A stretch of 64,000 bases of DNA, taken from the NCBI GenBank assembly GCA_963920705.1, contig OY987239.1, positions 2,916,376 through 2,980,375 of the forward strand, in the 5' to 3' direction. The translations under genes and the position numbers were made by a program. This DNA comes from Odiellus spinosus (taxonomy: Eukaryota > Arthropoda > Arachnida > Opiliones > Phalangiidae). The notes under the pieces are model-generated. The model had not been told where the DNA came from and did no database searches. It saw only the letters and a list, made by a program, of their open reading frames with translations. Numbering within the stretch: position 1 is the stretch's first letter; every line of letters begins with the position of its first letter. This document shows positions 32,339-44,635 of the stretch, one piece after another.

Positions 32339-32599
32339 TTAATCTGCATTTCTTAACACTATATAGCTTTCATTTAGAAATCTTCTTAGCCATAGCTGGT
32401 ACAGAATTAACTTATAAAGATAAACAGAGAAATTCGGCAGTTGATAAGCGTCTCTTGATTTATTATTTATCCACAAACTTAATTTATAGACTTTAAACAA
32501 GCGACATAAGGTGTTCATTTCGTAGTATTTACAGCTCTCAGGCTGTTCAAATACCACATTTTTAAATAGTAAAACGACTTTTCGAGTCCCATCATCCAA
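32339..32599 (-). CDS. Possible exon or small gene of unknown function, left-arm copy
   Basis: Mirror copy of the frame described at 35509-35769. Confidence 0.3.
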   Translation of the reverse strand: MDDGTRKVVLLFKNVVFEQPESCKYYEMNTLCRLFKVYKLSLWINNKSRDAYQLPNFSVYLYKLILYQLWLRRFLNESYIVLRNAD

Positions 32600-32942
32600 A
32601 TCACATTTCTACATCCTATATTTAAAATTTTACTATTGTACTTAGTTTCACCTATTTTACTTAAATCAGGTCATTTAAATTTTCTAAAATCAAAGATAGT
32701 GTAAACTAGAAATATAATATTGAGATTTTTCTTTTTGTGTTCCTAGAAGTACTTATTTATAAATATGTAAACCCGAGATATAATATTGAGAATTTCCTTT
32801 TTCTGTTTCTAGAAATACTTATTTTAAAATACGTGATTTAGAGATATAATATCGAGAATTTTCTTGTTACGTTTCTGGAAATACGTTTAAATTTAAAATT
32901 CAATTTTTTATATATAAAATTCCACTTATTGTTATTGGTTAT

Positions 32943-32980
32943 GTTCCGCCATCGGATGTAGTTAGATCCGATGGCGGAAC
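32943..32980. repeat. Hairpin with 15-bp perfect stem, left-arm copy
   Basis: GTTCCGCCATCGGAT and its exact complement around an 8-base loop; mirror of 35128-35165. Confidence 0.9.
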
Positions 32981-33510
32981 CTATCACGTGATCGAAAATT
33001 TTAATTTTAAAGTTCGAAGATATTTTAAGCATGGGGAGTCGGAAAACCGTAAGATTTAGGGTTTCCACTGTTTACGTCACACCCTATGAAGAATTCCGTC
33101 AATCCTGTATGTTTGTAATGCGTATAAAATGTTTATACGAACCAATGCTAAATCCAAATCGGAAGCTGAAACTAGAAAAACTGAACAAGTGCGTTGGAAT
33201 TCTCAAGTAAACTGAAAAAACTCATGTTGTCTCAGGGGAGAACCCGACAAGAACATATTTTCACGTTGGAATTAACGGTGTTAAAGTATTAATTTGACAC
33301 CGTAGTTCCAGGAGCTTACAACGGTAGAGTGGAAATCGGGAATACAGGTCGTTCCAAATGTTGGATAAAGCTTATCAACTCTGAACTACGGATATCAGGT
33401 TTTACACAAAGTCGTAAAACCTGGTAAACCTGGAAATCTTCGGGGGCATAAATTAAAAACTAAATATTCAGGGAAACTTTAAAAACATTTCGGTGAAAGC
33501 CAGGGAATTA

Positions 33511-33552
<42 letters not shown>

Positions 33553-33972
33553 GATATTTAAATTACACAGATAAACCATAAATTAAAAATAAATTCTCTT
33601 ATTGGAAGTTTACGGTACTCTACGGAAAAACTTCGGGGGTATATGGCAAACATCATCCTGATTTAGAATGTAAATAATTGAACTGTCCACGTAAAAAACG
33701 TTTTCTGATAGTTACAATTGTCAAGTTTAAGTAGAAGGGGTGACAATTTAAGCATAAAAGATGTCAATTATAGTAAAATAGGTGAAGCTAGACACAATAA
33801 GTGGAATTTTATATATAAAAAAATTGAATTTTAAATTTAAACGTATTTCCAGAAACGTAACAAGAAAATTCTCGATATTATATCTCTAAATCACGTATTT
33901 TAAAATAAGTATTTCTAGAAACAGAAAAAGAAAAATCTCAATATTATATTTCTAGTTTACACTATCTTTGAT

Positions 33973-34135
33973 TTTAGAAAATTTAAATGACCTGATTTAA
34001 GTAAAATAGGTGAAACTAAGTACAATAATAAAATTTTAAATATAGGATGTAGAAATGTGATTCGGATGATTTGACTCGAAAAGTCGTTTTAATATATAAT
34101 AATGTGGTATTTGAACTGCCAGAGAGTTGTAATTA
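33973..34135. other. Loop at the centre of the inverted repeat
   Basis: 163 bases that do not pair with themselves. They resemble, with about 15 differences, the arm sequence 35420-35585 including the start of the possible exon at 35509, so the centre is an older diverged duplicate of arm sequence. Confidence 0.8.
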
Positions 34136-34557
34136 CAATCAAAGATAGTGTAAACTAGAAATATAATATTGAGATTTTTCTTTTTCTGTTTCTAGAAATA
34201 CTTATTTTAAAATACGTGATTTAGAGATATAATATCGAGAATTTTCTTGTTACGTTTCTGGAAATACGTTTAAATTTAAAATTCAATTTTTTTATATATA
34301 AAATTCCACTTATTGTGTCTAGCTTCACCTATTTTACTATAATTGACATCTTTTATGCTTAAATTGTCACCCCTTCTACTTAAACTTGACAATTGTAACT
34401 ATCAGAAAACGTTTTTTACGTGGACAGTTCAATTATTTACATTCTAAATCAGGATGATGTTTGCCATATACCCCCGAAGTTTTTCCGTAGAGTACCGTAA
34501 ACTTCCAATAAGAGAATTTATTTTTAATTTATGGTTTATCTGTGTAATTTAAATATC

Positions 34558-34597
<40 letters not shown>

Positions 34598-35127
34598 TAA
34601 TTCCCTGGCTTTCACCGAAATGTTTTTAAAGTTTCCCTGAATATTTAGTTTTTAATTTATGCCCCCGAAGATTTCCAGGTTTACCAGGTTTTACGACTTT
34701 GTGTAAAACCTGATATCCGTAGTTCAGAGTTGATAAGCTTTATCCAACATTTGGAACGACCTGTATTCCCGATTTCCACTCTACCGTTGTAAGCTCCTGG
34801 AACTACGGTGTCAAATTAATACTTTAACACCGTTAATTCCAACGTGAAAATATGTTCTTGTCGGGTTCTCCCCTGAGACAACATGAGTTTTTTCAGTTTA
34901 CTTGAGAATTCCAACGCACTTGTTCAGTTTTTCTAGTTTCAGCTTCCGATTTGGATTTAGCATTGGTTCGTATAAACATTTTATACGCATTACAAACATA
35001 CAGGATTGACGGAATTCTTCATAGGGTGTGACGTAAACAGTGGAAACCCTAAATCTTACGGTTTTCCGACTCCCCATGCTTAAAATATCTTCGAACTTTA
35101 AAATTAAAATTTTCGATCACGTGATAG

Positions 35128-35165
35128 GTTCCGCCATCGGATCTAACTACATCCGATGGCGGAAC
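35128..35165. repeat. Hairpin with 15-bp perfect stem
   Basis: Arms 35128-35142 and 35151-35165, loop CTAACTAC, just after CACGTGATAG. The GC-rich stem stands out in AT-rich surroundings and looks like the tip pair of a small inverted-repeat element. Confidence 0.9.
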
Positions 35166-35508
35166 ATAACCAATAACAATAAGTGGAATTTTATATATAA
35201 AAAATTGAATTTTAAATTTAAACGTATTTCCAGAAACGTAACAAGAAAATTCTCGATATTATATCTCTAAATCACGTATTTTAAAATAAGTATTTCTAGA
35301 AACAGAAAAAGGAAATTCTCAATATTATATCTCGGGTTTACATATTTATAAATAAGTACTTCTAGGAACACAAAAAGAAAAATCTCAATATTATATTTCT
35401 AGTTTACACTATCTTTGATTTTAGAAAATTTAAATGACCTGATTTAAGTAAAATAGGTGAAACTAAGTACAATAGTAAAATTTTAAATATAGGATGTAGA
35501 AATGTGAT

Positions 35509-35769
35509 TTGGATGATGGGACTCGAAAAGTCGTTTTACTATTTAAAAATGTGGTATTTGAACAGCCTGAGAGCTGTAAATACTACGAAATGAACACCTT
35601 ATGTCGCTTGTTTAAAGTCTATAAATTAAGTTTGTGGATAAATAATAAATCAAGAGACGCTTATCAACTGCCGAATTTCTCTGTTTATCTTTATAAGTTA
35701 ATTCTGTACCAGCTATGGCTAAGAAGATTTCTAAATGAAAGCTATATAGTGTTAAGAAATGCAGATTAA
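35509..35769 (+). CDS. Possible exon or small gene of unknown function
   Basis: 86-codon frame without an ATG at its start; in-frame coding may begin after TAG at 35499, which could be a splice acceptor. It contains VVLLFKNVVFEQPESC and an aromatic, basic C-terminal half (WINNKSRDAYQ, LILYQLWLRRFL). A diverged copy of its first 24 codons in the central loop keeps the frame open with eight codon changes and no indel, weak support for coding. No family recognised. Confidence 0.3.
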   Translation: MDDGTRKVVLLFKNVVFEQPESCKYYEMNTLCRLFKVYKLSLWINNKSRDAYQLPNFSVYLYKLILYQLWLRRFLNESYIVLRNAD

Positions 35770-35925
35770 ACTATGCCATTTATATAGTTGTGAGGTCAGT
35801 CGGTCAAATTCCGTTCATCCAAGTAAATAATGACAATCATGTTGTCATGATCTACATACACAGATTTGGGGTATAAATAACGTCGGAAATGTGTGTAAAA
35901 ACCATTCGACAGTCTTACATTTAAA

Positions 35926-36661
35926 ATGAATGTATGTCCACGATCCCAATTTTCCCCATGCCCACACGTCGACCAAGACAACGCTGGTCAAATTCCCAAC
36001 GAGGTTCTGTGGGATGTGGATGCTGTATTACAGCCCCCACTGAACGAGTTGTAAGTAGATTTCGGTTTAATTCGTCTTAATTTGTATGTTTTGTTAATTT
36101 ATTTGTATGTTCGTACAGGTTCGATATCGAGGTAGATGTTGCGCCGGTTGGAGAGCCAGCGGTCGGCGAGGGTGTAGTTATCGATGCCGTAGGGTGGAAC
36201 CTACCAAATCACGACGACATCGGCGACGAGGAACTATTCAATGATGATGGTGATGGTGATGACGCCGGTTATGAGAGTGGGGGTAGTACCGAGGATATTG
36301 CGGAGGTGGATGCCGACATTATACCGTATGTTTTGAAATTATTTTAGAATAACTATAGATTTAGATTTTTATTTTTTTTTTTTTTTTTTTTTTTTTTTCT
36401 AGTGGATGGGACTTTGACGCATTGTTTAATATGGGACGCTGTACGCTGGTCGGCGACAAATTTATATGTATATGGTGCGGAGGGGATGGGATGGCAATTA
36501 TAGACTATGTCAGCACATGCGATGAGAATGCTCGCGCCTTGTACTGCGAAAATGTAGAGTGTATACACTCGGGTACGGCAGTGTATTACATCAAATTAGA
36601 CGTAGTATTTGTATGTTCAGGGCATGGGGTTGAATATCCATTATATTATCCCAGCATCTGA
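35926..36661 (+). CDS. Three-exon gene of unknown function (acidic, Cys-rich protein)
   Basis: Exons 35926-36050, 36119-36325 and 36403-36661. Donors are GTAAGT and GTATGT; acceptors TTCGTACAG and a long T run ending CTAG. Phases fit (2, then 2), giving 196 residues from ATG to TGA. Exon 2 encodes a strongly acidic stretch (HDDIGDEELFNDDGDGDD). Exon 3 encodes a Cys-containing domain (CTLVGDKFICIWCGGDG, CDENARALYCENVECIHSG), possibly metal-binding, and a hydrophobic YYIKLDVVFVC segment. No signal peptide is evident. I do not recognise the family; it could be a host gene or a gene of a mobile element. The stop codon sits inside a 38-bp inverted repeat. Confidence 0.6.
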
Positions 36662-36694
36662 ACATACGAATACTACGTCTAATTTGATGTAATA
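36583..36694. repeat. Inverted repeat spanning the 3' end of the three-exon gene
   Basis: Arms 36583-36620 and 36657-36694 (GTATTACATCAAATTAGACG.. and complement, one mismatch) around 36 bases. The stop codon lies at the start of the right arm. Mirrored at 31412-31523. Confidence 0.85.
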
Positions 36695-39000
36695 CATCGT
36701 CGCATATCGTGTATAATAATAAAATATGTTTCTATTTACTTATTCGTCTATCTCGATATATTTTGTACTATAGAACTGGGGTGGGGATGCGGTGAAATCC
36801 GATTATTTCACTATGGAATTTCTTATCATAAGCATACTTTTAAAGACGATATTCTCGATTCCCTATCAGTCGTCGCGTACTCTTTAAATTTCGGATTCTT
36901 ATCACACCCACTATACGTTGAACCAAGGATAGCACCCCCCTGAGAGAACGCTCTTCTCTAGCCGATGTCAAATCATCGCTCTTACCCGTCGGAGTGAAAT
37001 TAACATTAGCACCCCATAGCACCCAATGCCAAAACCGCCATCCTCGTTCTCGATTTCTTATCTACCATTGTGAGCTTCCGAAACTGCGACGTCTTATTAC
37101 ACCCACTATACGTGGAACCGAGGGAAGATCTCTGAGGTGAAAACGTTACTCTGTAGCCTTTTCGCCACTCTTACATTAGCATCCCATAGCACCCACACCC
37201 AAAAACCTGCACCCCCTCACTAATATATTATTGAACACGAAATGGCGTTTATTGTTTTTAAACTTTCGTGGCATCAAACATTTTTACAAACGTTCGTTTC
37301 ATCGTTGATGGAAAAAATACCTTGATCCGAAACCTGTATTTTCGAAATACAAGATGCTACCAAATATCGGTCATTTGGATTTTCAGTGATACATTGAAAT
37401 AACCTTGATCTTATCTAAAACATCAAACGGGAACTAGTCGTTCCCATTGTATAGATTTAACGCGAGAGAGCCATTTTGTATTCGATTATAGATGATGGTA
37501 AACGTTACGGCTAAAAACTTGTCTCATTAACAAACATTGTTGGTGTAAGTTTTTATTTTCGATTATGGATCTCGCGATTATTTGTAAATACGGGGCTCTC
37601 TTTCAGCGTGATGGCACCCCTTCGCCTGCTCATGTGTTAAGACTTTAAGAATAAATAATCGTTTAACAGAGATAGCAGTTTTTTTTTTTCCTATTAGCTC
37701 TATTTCAATAGATAAACACTGAAATCGAACCCTGATAAGCATTTGGAACTCCAATTGCGGGGAAAATATTCGAGAAAATGTCCGTCGAAGGCAAATTAAT
37801 TGCTTTAAACAAGTCACACGGGGTGTTCTGTTTATGGAAGTTGCCATTTTCTAGTGGTTCAAGCGTATGACCCGTTAATTTCGGAAACCCTTATGACTTT
37901 GATTCCATCGTCACCACCGAGAAATCTCGATAGAGGAACTGATTTCTCGAGTCCTCTCATCCAAATAATTAAAATATACAGTTTCACAACTTAAAATATT
38001 CCTCTTAATATATACCAGTTGTGTCCACACGGATTTCCGGTGTGTAAAATTTTCATTTCCCCGACGGAACGAGCGGTTTTCCCTACTCCCTATTTTTCTT
38101 TCTGGGTTCCCGAAACTACTACCCCAAATCACACCACTTGGCTGGGTGCCTTTGGCATGCGTCTGCGGTAAACGGAAGTTTTTCACAAGTTGGTTAATTC
38201 AAATAATAATAATAATAATATATCTTTATTGTCTACTCTAAAAAATTAGTACATTTTCGGGGAGGCTAAGTCGCAAGCGACTTTTATGCCTCTTAATTGT
38301 TCAAAGTTAGTTTTTACAAGGCTTTTGGTTGATTAGTTAATAAAAAGAGTAAGTGTCATTATGCTTGACGGATTAATATTATTAAAAAGTTTAGCTCCTT
38401 TACAAAAATCGATTTGAATTTTAGTTCTGTTTTAGCCTGAGGAATTGCAACAATTTCAAGTTTACGTGTGAAATATCGAGAGAGTTTAACATCACCACCC
38501 TCTAACACCCACGTTGGTGAATTTTAAAAGAATATTAGCCGTTAAACCTACTGTAGCCCGTCAAAGTCAAATAAACATTGTCTCCCTATAACACCCACCC
38601 CATCTTACCTTAATTATATGTTTAATTGGAGGGCTGGTAACAATGGGTGGAAGTCGCTGGGGCGCACGATTCAAATTTATAACACGCGCGGTTAATTTTC
38701 GACGCGTCGCGGGATGCGCGGGATGACACCCTCACCTTTTCTTCTGTTTTAAGTGTGAATAATAGAGATAACAGCCCTTCCTCCTATTAGCTCTATTTCA
38801 AAAGATAAACGCAGAACTCGGTCTTGTCTGGCATTTGGAACCAGCGGTATGATCGATTCCTTATCAACCTGCGTGAACTCTTAAAATTCCGATGTCTTAT
38901 CGGAGCCACTACCCGTCGAACCGCTCTCTGCGGTGAAAACATATTCCTATAGCCGGTGTCAAATCAGCGCTCTTACCCATCGAATTAAAATTAACATTAG

Positions 39001-39200
39001 NNNNNNNNNNNNNNNNNNNNNNNNNNNNNNNNNNNNNNNNNNNNNNNNNNNNNNNNNNNNNNNNNNNNNNNNNNNNNNNNNNNNNNNNNNNNNNNNNNNN
39101 NNNNNNNNNNNNNNNNNNNNNNNNNNNNNNNNNNNNNNNNNNNNNNNNNNNNNNNNNNNNNNNNNNNNNNNNNNNNNNNNNNNNNNNNNNNNNNNNNNNN
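39001..39200. other. Assembly gap (200 N)
   Basis: Exactly 200 undetermined bases. The right arm of the inverted repeat stops here. Confidence 1.
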
Positions 39201-39505
39201 TATTATATCATTTAGGGCTTATATAGTCTACAAAGCCCAATGCCAACTGAAAAAAAAGCAAATCAATTTTAGTAAAACGTCAATCAGAACGTTTAGGTAA
39301 ACACGTTATATTTGATTTTATTAAAGGAGAAAGATTTAGGGAGGTGTGGCTTTCTACGTTATAGATCTTTAAGTCGATAGACAAGCACGCTTTTTGGTAC
39401 ACTAAAGGCGCGTTCAGACTATCCAAATTTTGCCGACAACATTTTTACACAGAGACGCAAAATTTTTCTCAACTTTTAATGCAATGAATACTATTTGTTT
39501 TGGTT

Positions 39506-40216
39506 TATAGCCAGCAGCGCAGTTTCCCAAAAGCGCATTTTCCAAAAGCGCAGTTCCCAAAAGCGCAATTTCAAAAGCACAGTTTCCCAATAGCGCAGTT
39601 CATATGTGGCAGTTCCCCAAATCATTTCTCAACCAGAGACTTCCACGAAATATTCGTATACTTGCATCTAATATCTTGAACATAAGACAAAATCTTTCAC
39701 TGTTAATTTTAAGTTAATTTTAAATCTCTTTTTAAAAGAGTTTGGTACATAATGTCGAAAATCATAATCTCTAATGACAGATTAAATAACCAAACCTTAC
39801 CTAAACTAGCCTAACCTACCCTAACCCAACCCAACCTAACCTAACCTTACCTATGCTATTTAACCTAACCTAAAATATTCTTGTACATTTTCCAAAAACT
39901 AAACCCGCAATTGTAAGAAAATGCATTTATACGAAAACACCCTTTTAGAAGTGCGCAAATGAGAGCTGCTCTTTTGGCAACCGTGCTTTTGGGAAACTGC
40001 TCTTTTGGCAAAACTGCGCTTTTGAGAAACCGCTCTTATGGGAGTGCGCAAACGGAAACTGCTCTTTTGGCAAAACTGCGCTTTTGAGAAACCGCTCTTA
40101 TGGGAGTGCGCAAACGCAAACTGCTCTTTTGGCAAAACTGCGCTTTTGAGAAACCGCTCTTATGGGAGTGCGCAAACGGAAACTGACCTTTTGGCAACTG
40201 CGCTTATGGCTACATA
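39506..40216. mobile_element. Inverted-repeat element with terminal minisatellites, copy 1
   Basis: Begins TATAGCCAGCAGCGCAG and ends CTGCGCTTATGGCTACATA. Both ends consist of repeated CCCAAAAGCGCAGTT (or complement) units, and the centre holds TTAGG-like runs (CCTAACC). The complement of its sequence recurs at 42511-43237. No coding frame. Confidence 0.8.
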
Positions 40217-41128
40217 CTGTGTTTTCTAGTTATAAATCTTAACTATAGGGTGCAATTCCAAATTAATAAAGGACTAAGGGTTCGAAATAGAACTGAACTT
40301 TACATTTCAATGTTATCATCATGAGAAATTCGTAAATTTTTTTCACTAGTGGATTAGGCCTATTTTAACAATAAGGAATCGATCTCCCTTTAAGTATAAT
40401 TATAAATGAACAAATCGATACGTAAGATATTAAAATTTAGCTTTCCAGCTAAAACGTTCAATTTCCATTTTTTTGTTTCGAAATACCGCCCTGTAGTCAG
40501 TTTAATAGATTTTTCAAACTAACCAATTAACTGAGTTAAAGCTAATATATAAATCTTTAAAATAAAAATTATTAACCATGGTGAAATCTAAATTTAATTA
40601 ACTTTTATTTAAGAGAAAGATAATTCGTGGGAATTCATGGTTTTAAACCTCAAAGCACAATATTTCCGCGCCATACCATAGATTTTAAATGAAGTTATAT
40701 TATTATAATTATCATGATAAACGATATTTCAAAAAATAGAAAAGTTAATTATAACGTGGTGTTTAATTAAATACCGAAATTAAAACATTAAATTTTGTTT
40801 TTGATTTCAAGATCGATATTAATCGATAGGGAATCTTTTAAATCGTATAAGCCGTTTATTATTATAGACTTCGTAATCGGGATATTCGTATGTTTTAATA
40901 TAACCATGATATATAATTGCCCGAGTTTAATACTTAAGTTGGAAAATGTCCAATTACACTGACTTAATATTTAACGGAAATGGTACAAGCTTAAGTTTTT
41001 GCGAGATTGTTCAAGGAGAAAATCTTTACAACAAACGTGTCTTGAGCAATACGTCTCAAATCTATGATTTTTCACGTGACTTAGTGGTAATTACAAACAT
41101 ATCTTAGTATAATCGAAAAGCAAAGGTT
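40217..41128. other. AT-rich sequence without recognised gene
   Basis: Contains a half arm of the foldback MITE near 40340-40400. Nothing else identified. Confidence 0.4.
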
Positions 41129-44026
41129 TCAAACACGAATATTAGGTAAAAATAATTCAATGATTGCCCGCAAAATAGAAAAGGCAATTCCGACGATCCA
41201 AATTTTGAATAAGGGCCAAAGAATATGCGCTGTTAGTGGAGTAACGGCACTCAATTGGTTTCCTGGTTGGTACATGTATTTGCGGGACTTGAAACTGTTA
41301 TTAATCCTTAGCGGAAATAGTTGATCAGTTTCCACAAATCGAGTAGTCCTTGAGAGAAAAGACGAAACAAAGAATAAACATATAAACGTCAATAATAGGT
41401 TAGTTGAAATAACCTAAATTATGCCACTGTAGAAACGGTGTAGGTTATCGCAAAGAAACCAGTTCTCTGAGGGAAATGTTACTTCTAAGATTAGATACTA
41501 TAGTTAATCAATGCCTAGCAACGTTTCCGTATTTACTGTTATTTAGAATTACTTTTTTAAAAGGAATGGATATCTTAAATTCTTCCCCGTAACACGGGCG
41601 ACTAAACTATCTCAAAAGTAAGAAGGGTATTTTAAACTTACAAGTAGTCGACTCGTTCCAAAATAGTAGTAGAAAGTTTTTGTTGTAAAGCAAAAAGACG
41701 TAATTTTGTTCGTATTTCGTGTCGCCAACGTAATCCGTTTTGTTGTTTTCTTTCTGTTTGTTTCCAACGAGTGGCATATACGCGTCCAAGAATGGGCCGT
41801 ACATAAAATGGGCGTATTTTCCGTTCCAACCCCATTTACTCATGTTGTTAAAATTGTCGTAGAAGATGTCTAATTTTCTTTGCTCGATAATTTGGCGCAA
41901 TAATTCGTAATCGCTTTTAGGACTCTTCTAAATATTATCAAAAGATATTGAAAGACCCAAATATTACCAATATTACTAATTGATTAGGATTATTTAAACG
42001 ATAATGAATCGATAAAAAATTATTCGTTTATAGGTTGCATTCTACGACGATTAACAACTTGGCGTGCGTATATAAGCGTCCTCTAATGGCAAACAGAGGC
42101 TAAAGTAATAAGAAACTAAACCCAAGTGCGCGTCTGCCAATTTTTTAGCATTCACGCGCGATATTTTTCTTATTTCTTACTTTTGCCACAGTTCGCCGTT
42201 AGAGGACGTTTATGAATGCCAGGTTTGATTATTCATTTTATTAATTCTGACTCTCTGATTGGTCGATTTGTGTAATACACTCACCCTGATTGAATTAGAA
42301 ATCGCATTGTGCCTCCACGAGAGTGGAATAATGTCTTTTCTTTTGACGAGATCACTGATGCTGTTTATCTTTGGATTCGTCGAAACAAGAAGTTCTCCTT
42401 TCAGGTTAGATGAGTAACATTTCATGAGAATACTAGACGCCATGATCCATCCCAAGATCAGAAATCGCACCCGAGTTATAAATGTTTCCAATTCTTGCGC
42501 TCAAATCGGTATGTAGCCATAAGCGCAGTTGCCAAAAGAGCAGTTCCCATTTGCGCACTCCCATAAGAGCGGTTTCTCAAAAGCGCAGTTTGGCCAAAAG
42601 AGCAGTTTCCCAAAAGCGCGGTTGCCAAAAGAGCAGTTCTCATTTGCGCATTTCCAAAAGGGCTTTTTCGTATAAACTCATTTTTGGACGTCTAATGCTA
42701 AAAAATTCCAAAAATCGTTTAGGTAAGGTTAAATAGCATAGGTAAGGTTAGATTACGGTAGTGTAGGTTAGGCTATTTAATCTGTCATTCGTATAAACTC
42801 ATTTTCTTATAATTGCGGGCTCAGTTTTTGGACGTCTAATGCTGAAAATTTACAAAAATATTTTAGGTAAGGTTAAATAGCATAGGTAAGGTTAGGTTAG
42901 ATTACGGTAGTGTAGGTTAGGCTATTTAATCTGTCATTCGAGATTATGATTTTCGACATTATGTACCGAACTCTTTTAAAAAGAGATTTAAAATTAACTT
43001 AAAAATTAACAATGAAAGATTTTGTTTTATGTTCCAGGTATAAGGGTCAAGTATAAGAGTATTTCGTGGACGTCTCTGGTTGAGAAATGATTTGGAGAAC
43101 TGCGCTTTTGGGAAATGCGCTTTTGGGAACTTCGCTATTGGGAAACTGCGCTTTTGAAATTGCGCTTTTAGGAACTGCGCTTTTGGGAGCAGCGCTTTTG
43201 GGAAATGCGCTTTCGGGAAACTGCGCTACTGGCTATAAACCCTAAAAGCAATTAGTATAAAACAAACTTTTTTCAATAGGAGCGCTTCTCGAAAACAGCG
43301 CTTTCCTAAGAACCCCGCTACTAGTCAGCGCCAGTTGGTGATTTAAGCCTCTCCTTTGTGGCGCTGTTTTAGCCCCATTGAATATTTTCACCAGTAAAAC
43401 GCCCTGAATGATTATTGGTTAAAATGTTTTCTCACGGTTTAGTAGAAGGTCGGCTGTGAAGTACCATATGTACGAGAGAGTGTGGGAAACGTATTTCTTG
43501 AAACTCCAAACGCGTGCCTTCGTGGCGTCTTTGATTCCGGGGAGTAAGAAAGACAATGCAATGATAGAAACAGTAGTCGCTATCCAGACGTAGTCGTTCA
43601 GACCAAGTATGTCAAATTGCTCCGAAGGTCTGCCATCGGGGCTCAGCGCTGTTACGATGTCGAAATATCACGATTGTACCGAAGGTGAAAAGTGGTAATG
43701 TCCAAAACTTTTCTTATTGGCGTAACTAAAATAACAACCGGTGTCCACGATCTTTTGATAAAGATAAAAAAGATCGCAAAGTCCATTAGAGAAAATTGAA
43801 AAATTGTCGGACTGCATTCTACCTTTAAGTATAACCCAAAGTTTAGTCTTTCGCGGAAAAAATATTATAATATATACCATATGTATTGCAATTTCTTGAC
43901 ATACAGTAATGAACACTTACTCCATTTTTAATTCCTTCGAAGATTGATTTTTTTATTGTCGGAGGGCATTGTTTCCCAATGTTTTCGAGCATATCACCGA
44001 CGTCTTCGACATATAACAATTTCAAC
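41129..44026 (-). CDS. Ionotropic-receptor-like (IR) channel subunit, multi-exon, 5' end not seen
   Basis: Membrane ligand-gated channel of the arthropod chemosensory IR branch of ionotropic glutamate receptors. Exons 5' to 3': 44026-43921, 43847-43436, 42493-42285, 41927-41642, 41348-41129, with GT-AG sites and matching phases (0, 1, 0, 2). Seen: ligand-binding part with LWVILKGRMQ and SNGLCDLFYLYQ; first membrane segment YVWIATTVSIIALSFLLPGI; FITRVRFLILGWIMASS followed by YSSNLKGELL, the counterpart of the SYTANLA gate; then the second ligand-binding lobe, and a last membrane segment WPLFKIWIVGIAFSILRAIIELFL. Oddities: in-frame TGA at 43668-43670 and a one-base break in an A5 run at 41692-41696 (a T run on the coding strand). 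An inverted-repeat element (42511-43237) fills one intron and ends 17 bases before the acceptor. Pseudogene, or intact gene with sequence errors; the TGA is harder to explain by error. Confidence 0.75.
42511..43237. mobile_element. Inverted-repeat element with terminal minisatellites, copy 2
   Basis: Opposite orientation to 39506-40216. Begins GTAGCCATAAGCGCAGTT and ends AACTGCGCTACTGGCTATA. The middle has a tandem duplication of about 130 bp (TCGTATAAACTCATTTT..GGTTAGGCTATTTAATCTGTCATT). Lies in the second visible intron of the receptor gene. Confidence 0.85.
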
Positions 44027-44635
44027 CTTTAAAATAACAACTGGTTTAAGTTAGGTTGTACCAAGAATTACACAAAGAATGCGTAAGACAATTGAAATAT
44101 TTCTGCTAAGCCCAACTTCTCCACGTTCTTCATTCCATGCTTAACAAGGAAAAAAACTTCTATTGCTTATCAGATATATTTCGATATGAAAGCATTTGTG
44201 GCGTGCTTCTAATCTGTTTCTTGATTTCTGGCTTAGTTCTATAGAGAGATTAAACATTCCTAGTGGAATTTTCTATCATGTTCTTGACCTTGTATCGATT
44301 TGGTTCTAGTTTCCGCGAATATTTTAATATGGTTGACTCACGTGTCATTCTTTATGTTTAGTAAGATAAACTGCTGTGCCGCAAAGTACTCGTGAAAACT
44401 AGGTTTGAACTTCTCATTTAACCATGATTGCTCGAAAATGGTTCCTTTTTTTTCTTCTGTATTGTAAAGTTAAAGAATGCAACCAAACAAGTGTTTTTGA
44501 TTACGAATTCTTCCTTTAAGCCGTTTCAAACTTTATGGGACATTGTAACAATTTTCTTTTATTGCCATATTGATACGATAAAGACATTTTACTGAATCAT
44601 ATGGAACTTACATAATCAAAAAGTAATCGAATTTG
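44027..44635. other. Upstream of receptor exons; no further exon recognised
   Basis: Expected to contain upstream exons or intron of the receptor gene; none could be identified by eye. Confidence 0.35.

Larger units (their letters stand above)
29106..33972. repeat. Left arm of giant inverted repeat
   Basis: Every base pairs with the right arm (34136-39000) with coordinate sum about 68106-68108, including poly-T/poly-A tracts, gene copies and hairpins. The only slips I see are length differences in homopolymers. Sequence to the left of 29106 has no partner because the right arm ends at the N gap. Confidence 0.95.
34136..39000. repeat. Right arm of giant inverted repeat
   Basis: Exact reverse complement of 29106-33972. 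It terminates directly at the run of N at 39001. Confidence 0.95.

Noticed and set aside
39780..39870. Telomere-like CCTAA repeats
   Set aside because: Only a few degenerate units inside an inverted-repeat element, repeated in its partner at 42720-42920; not a telomere or a fusion point.
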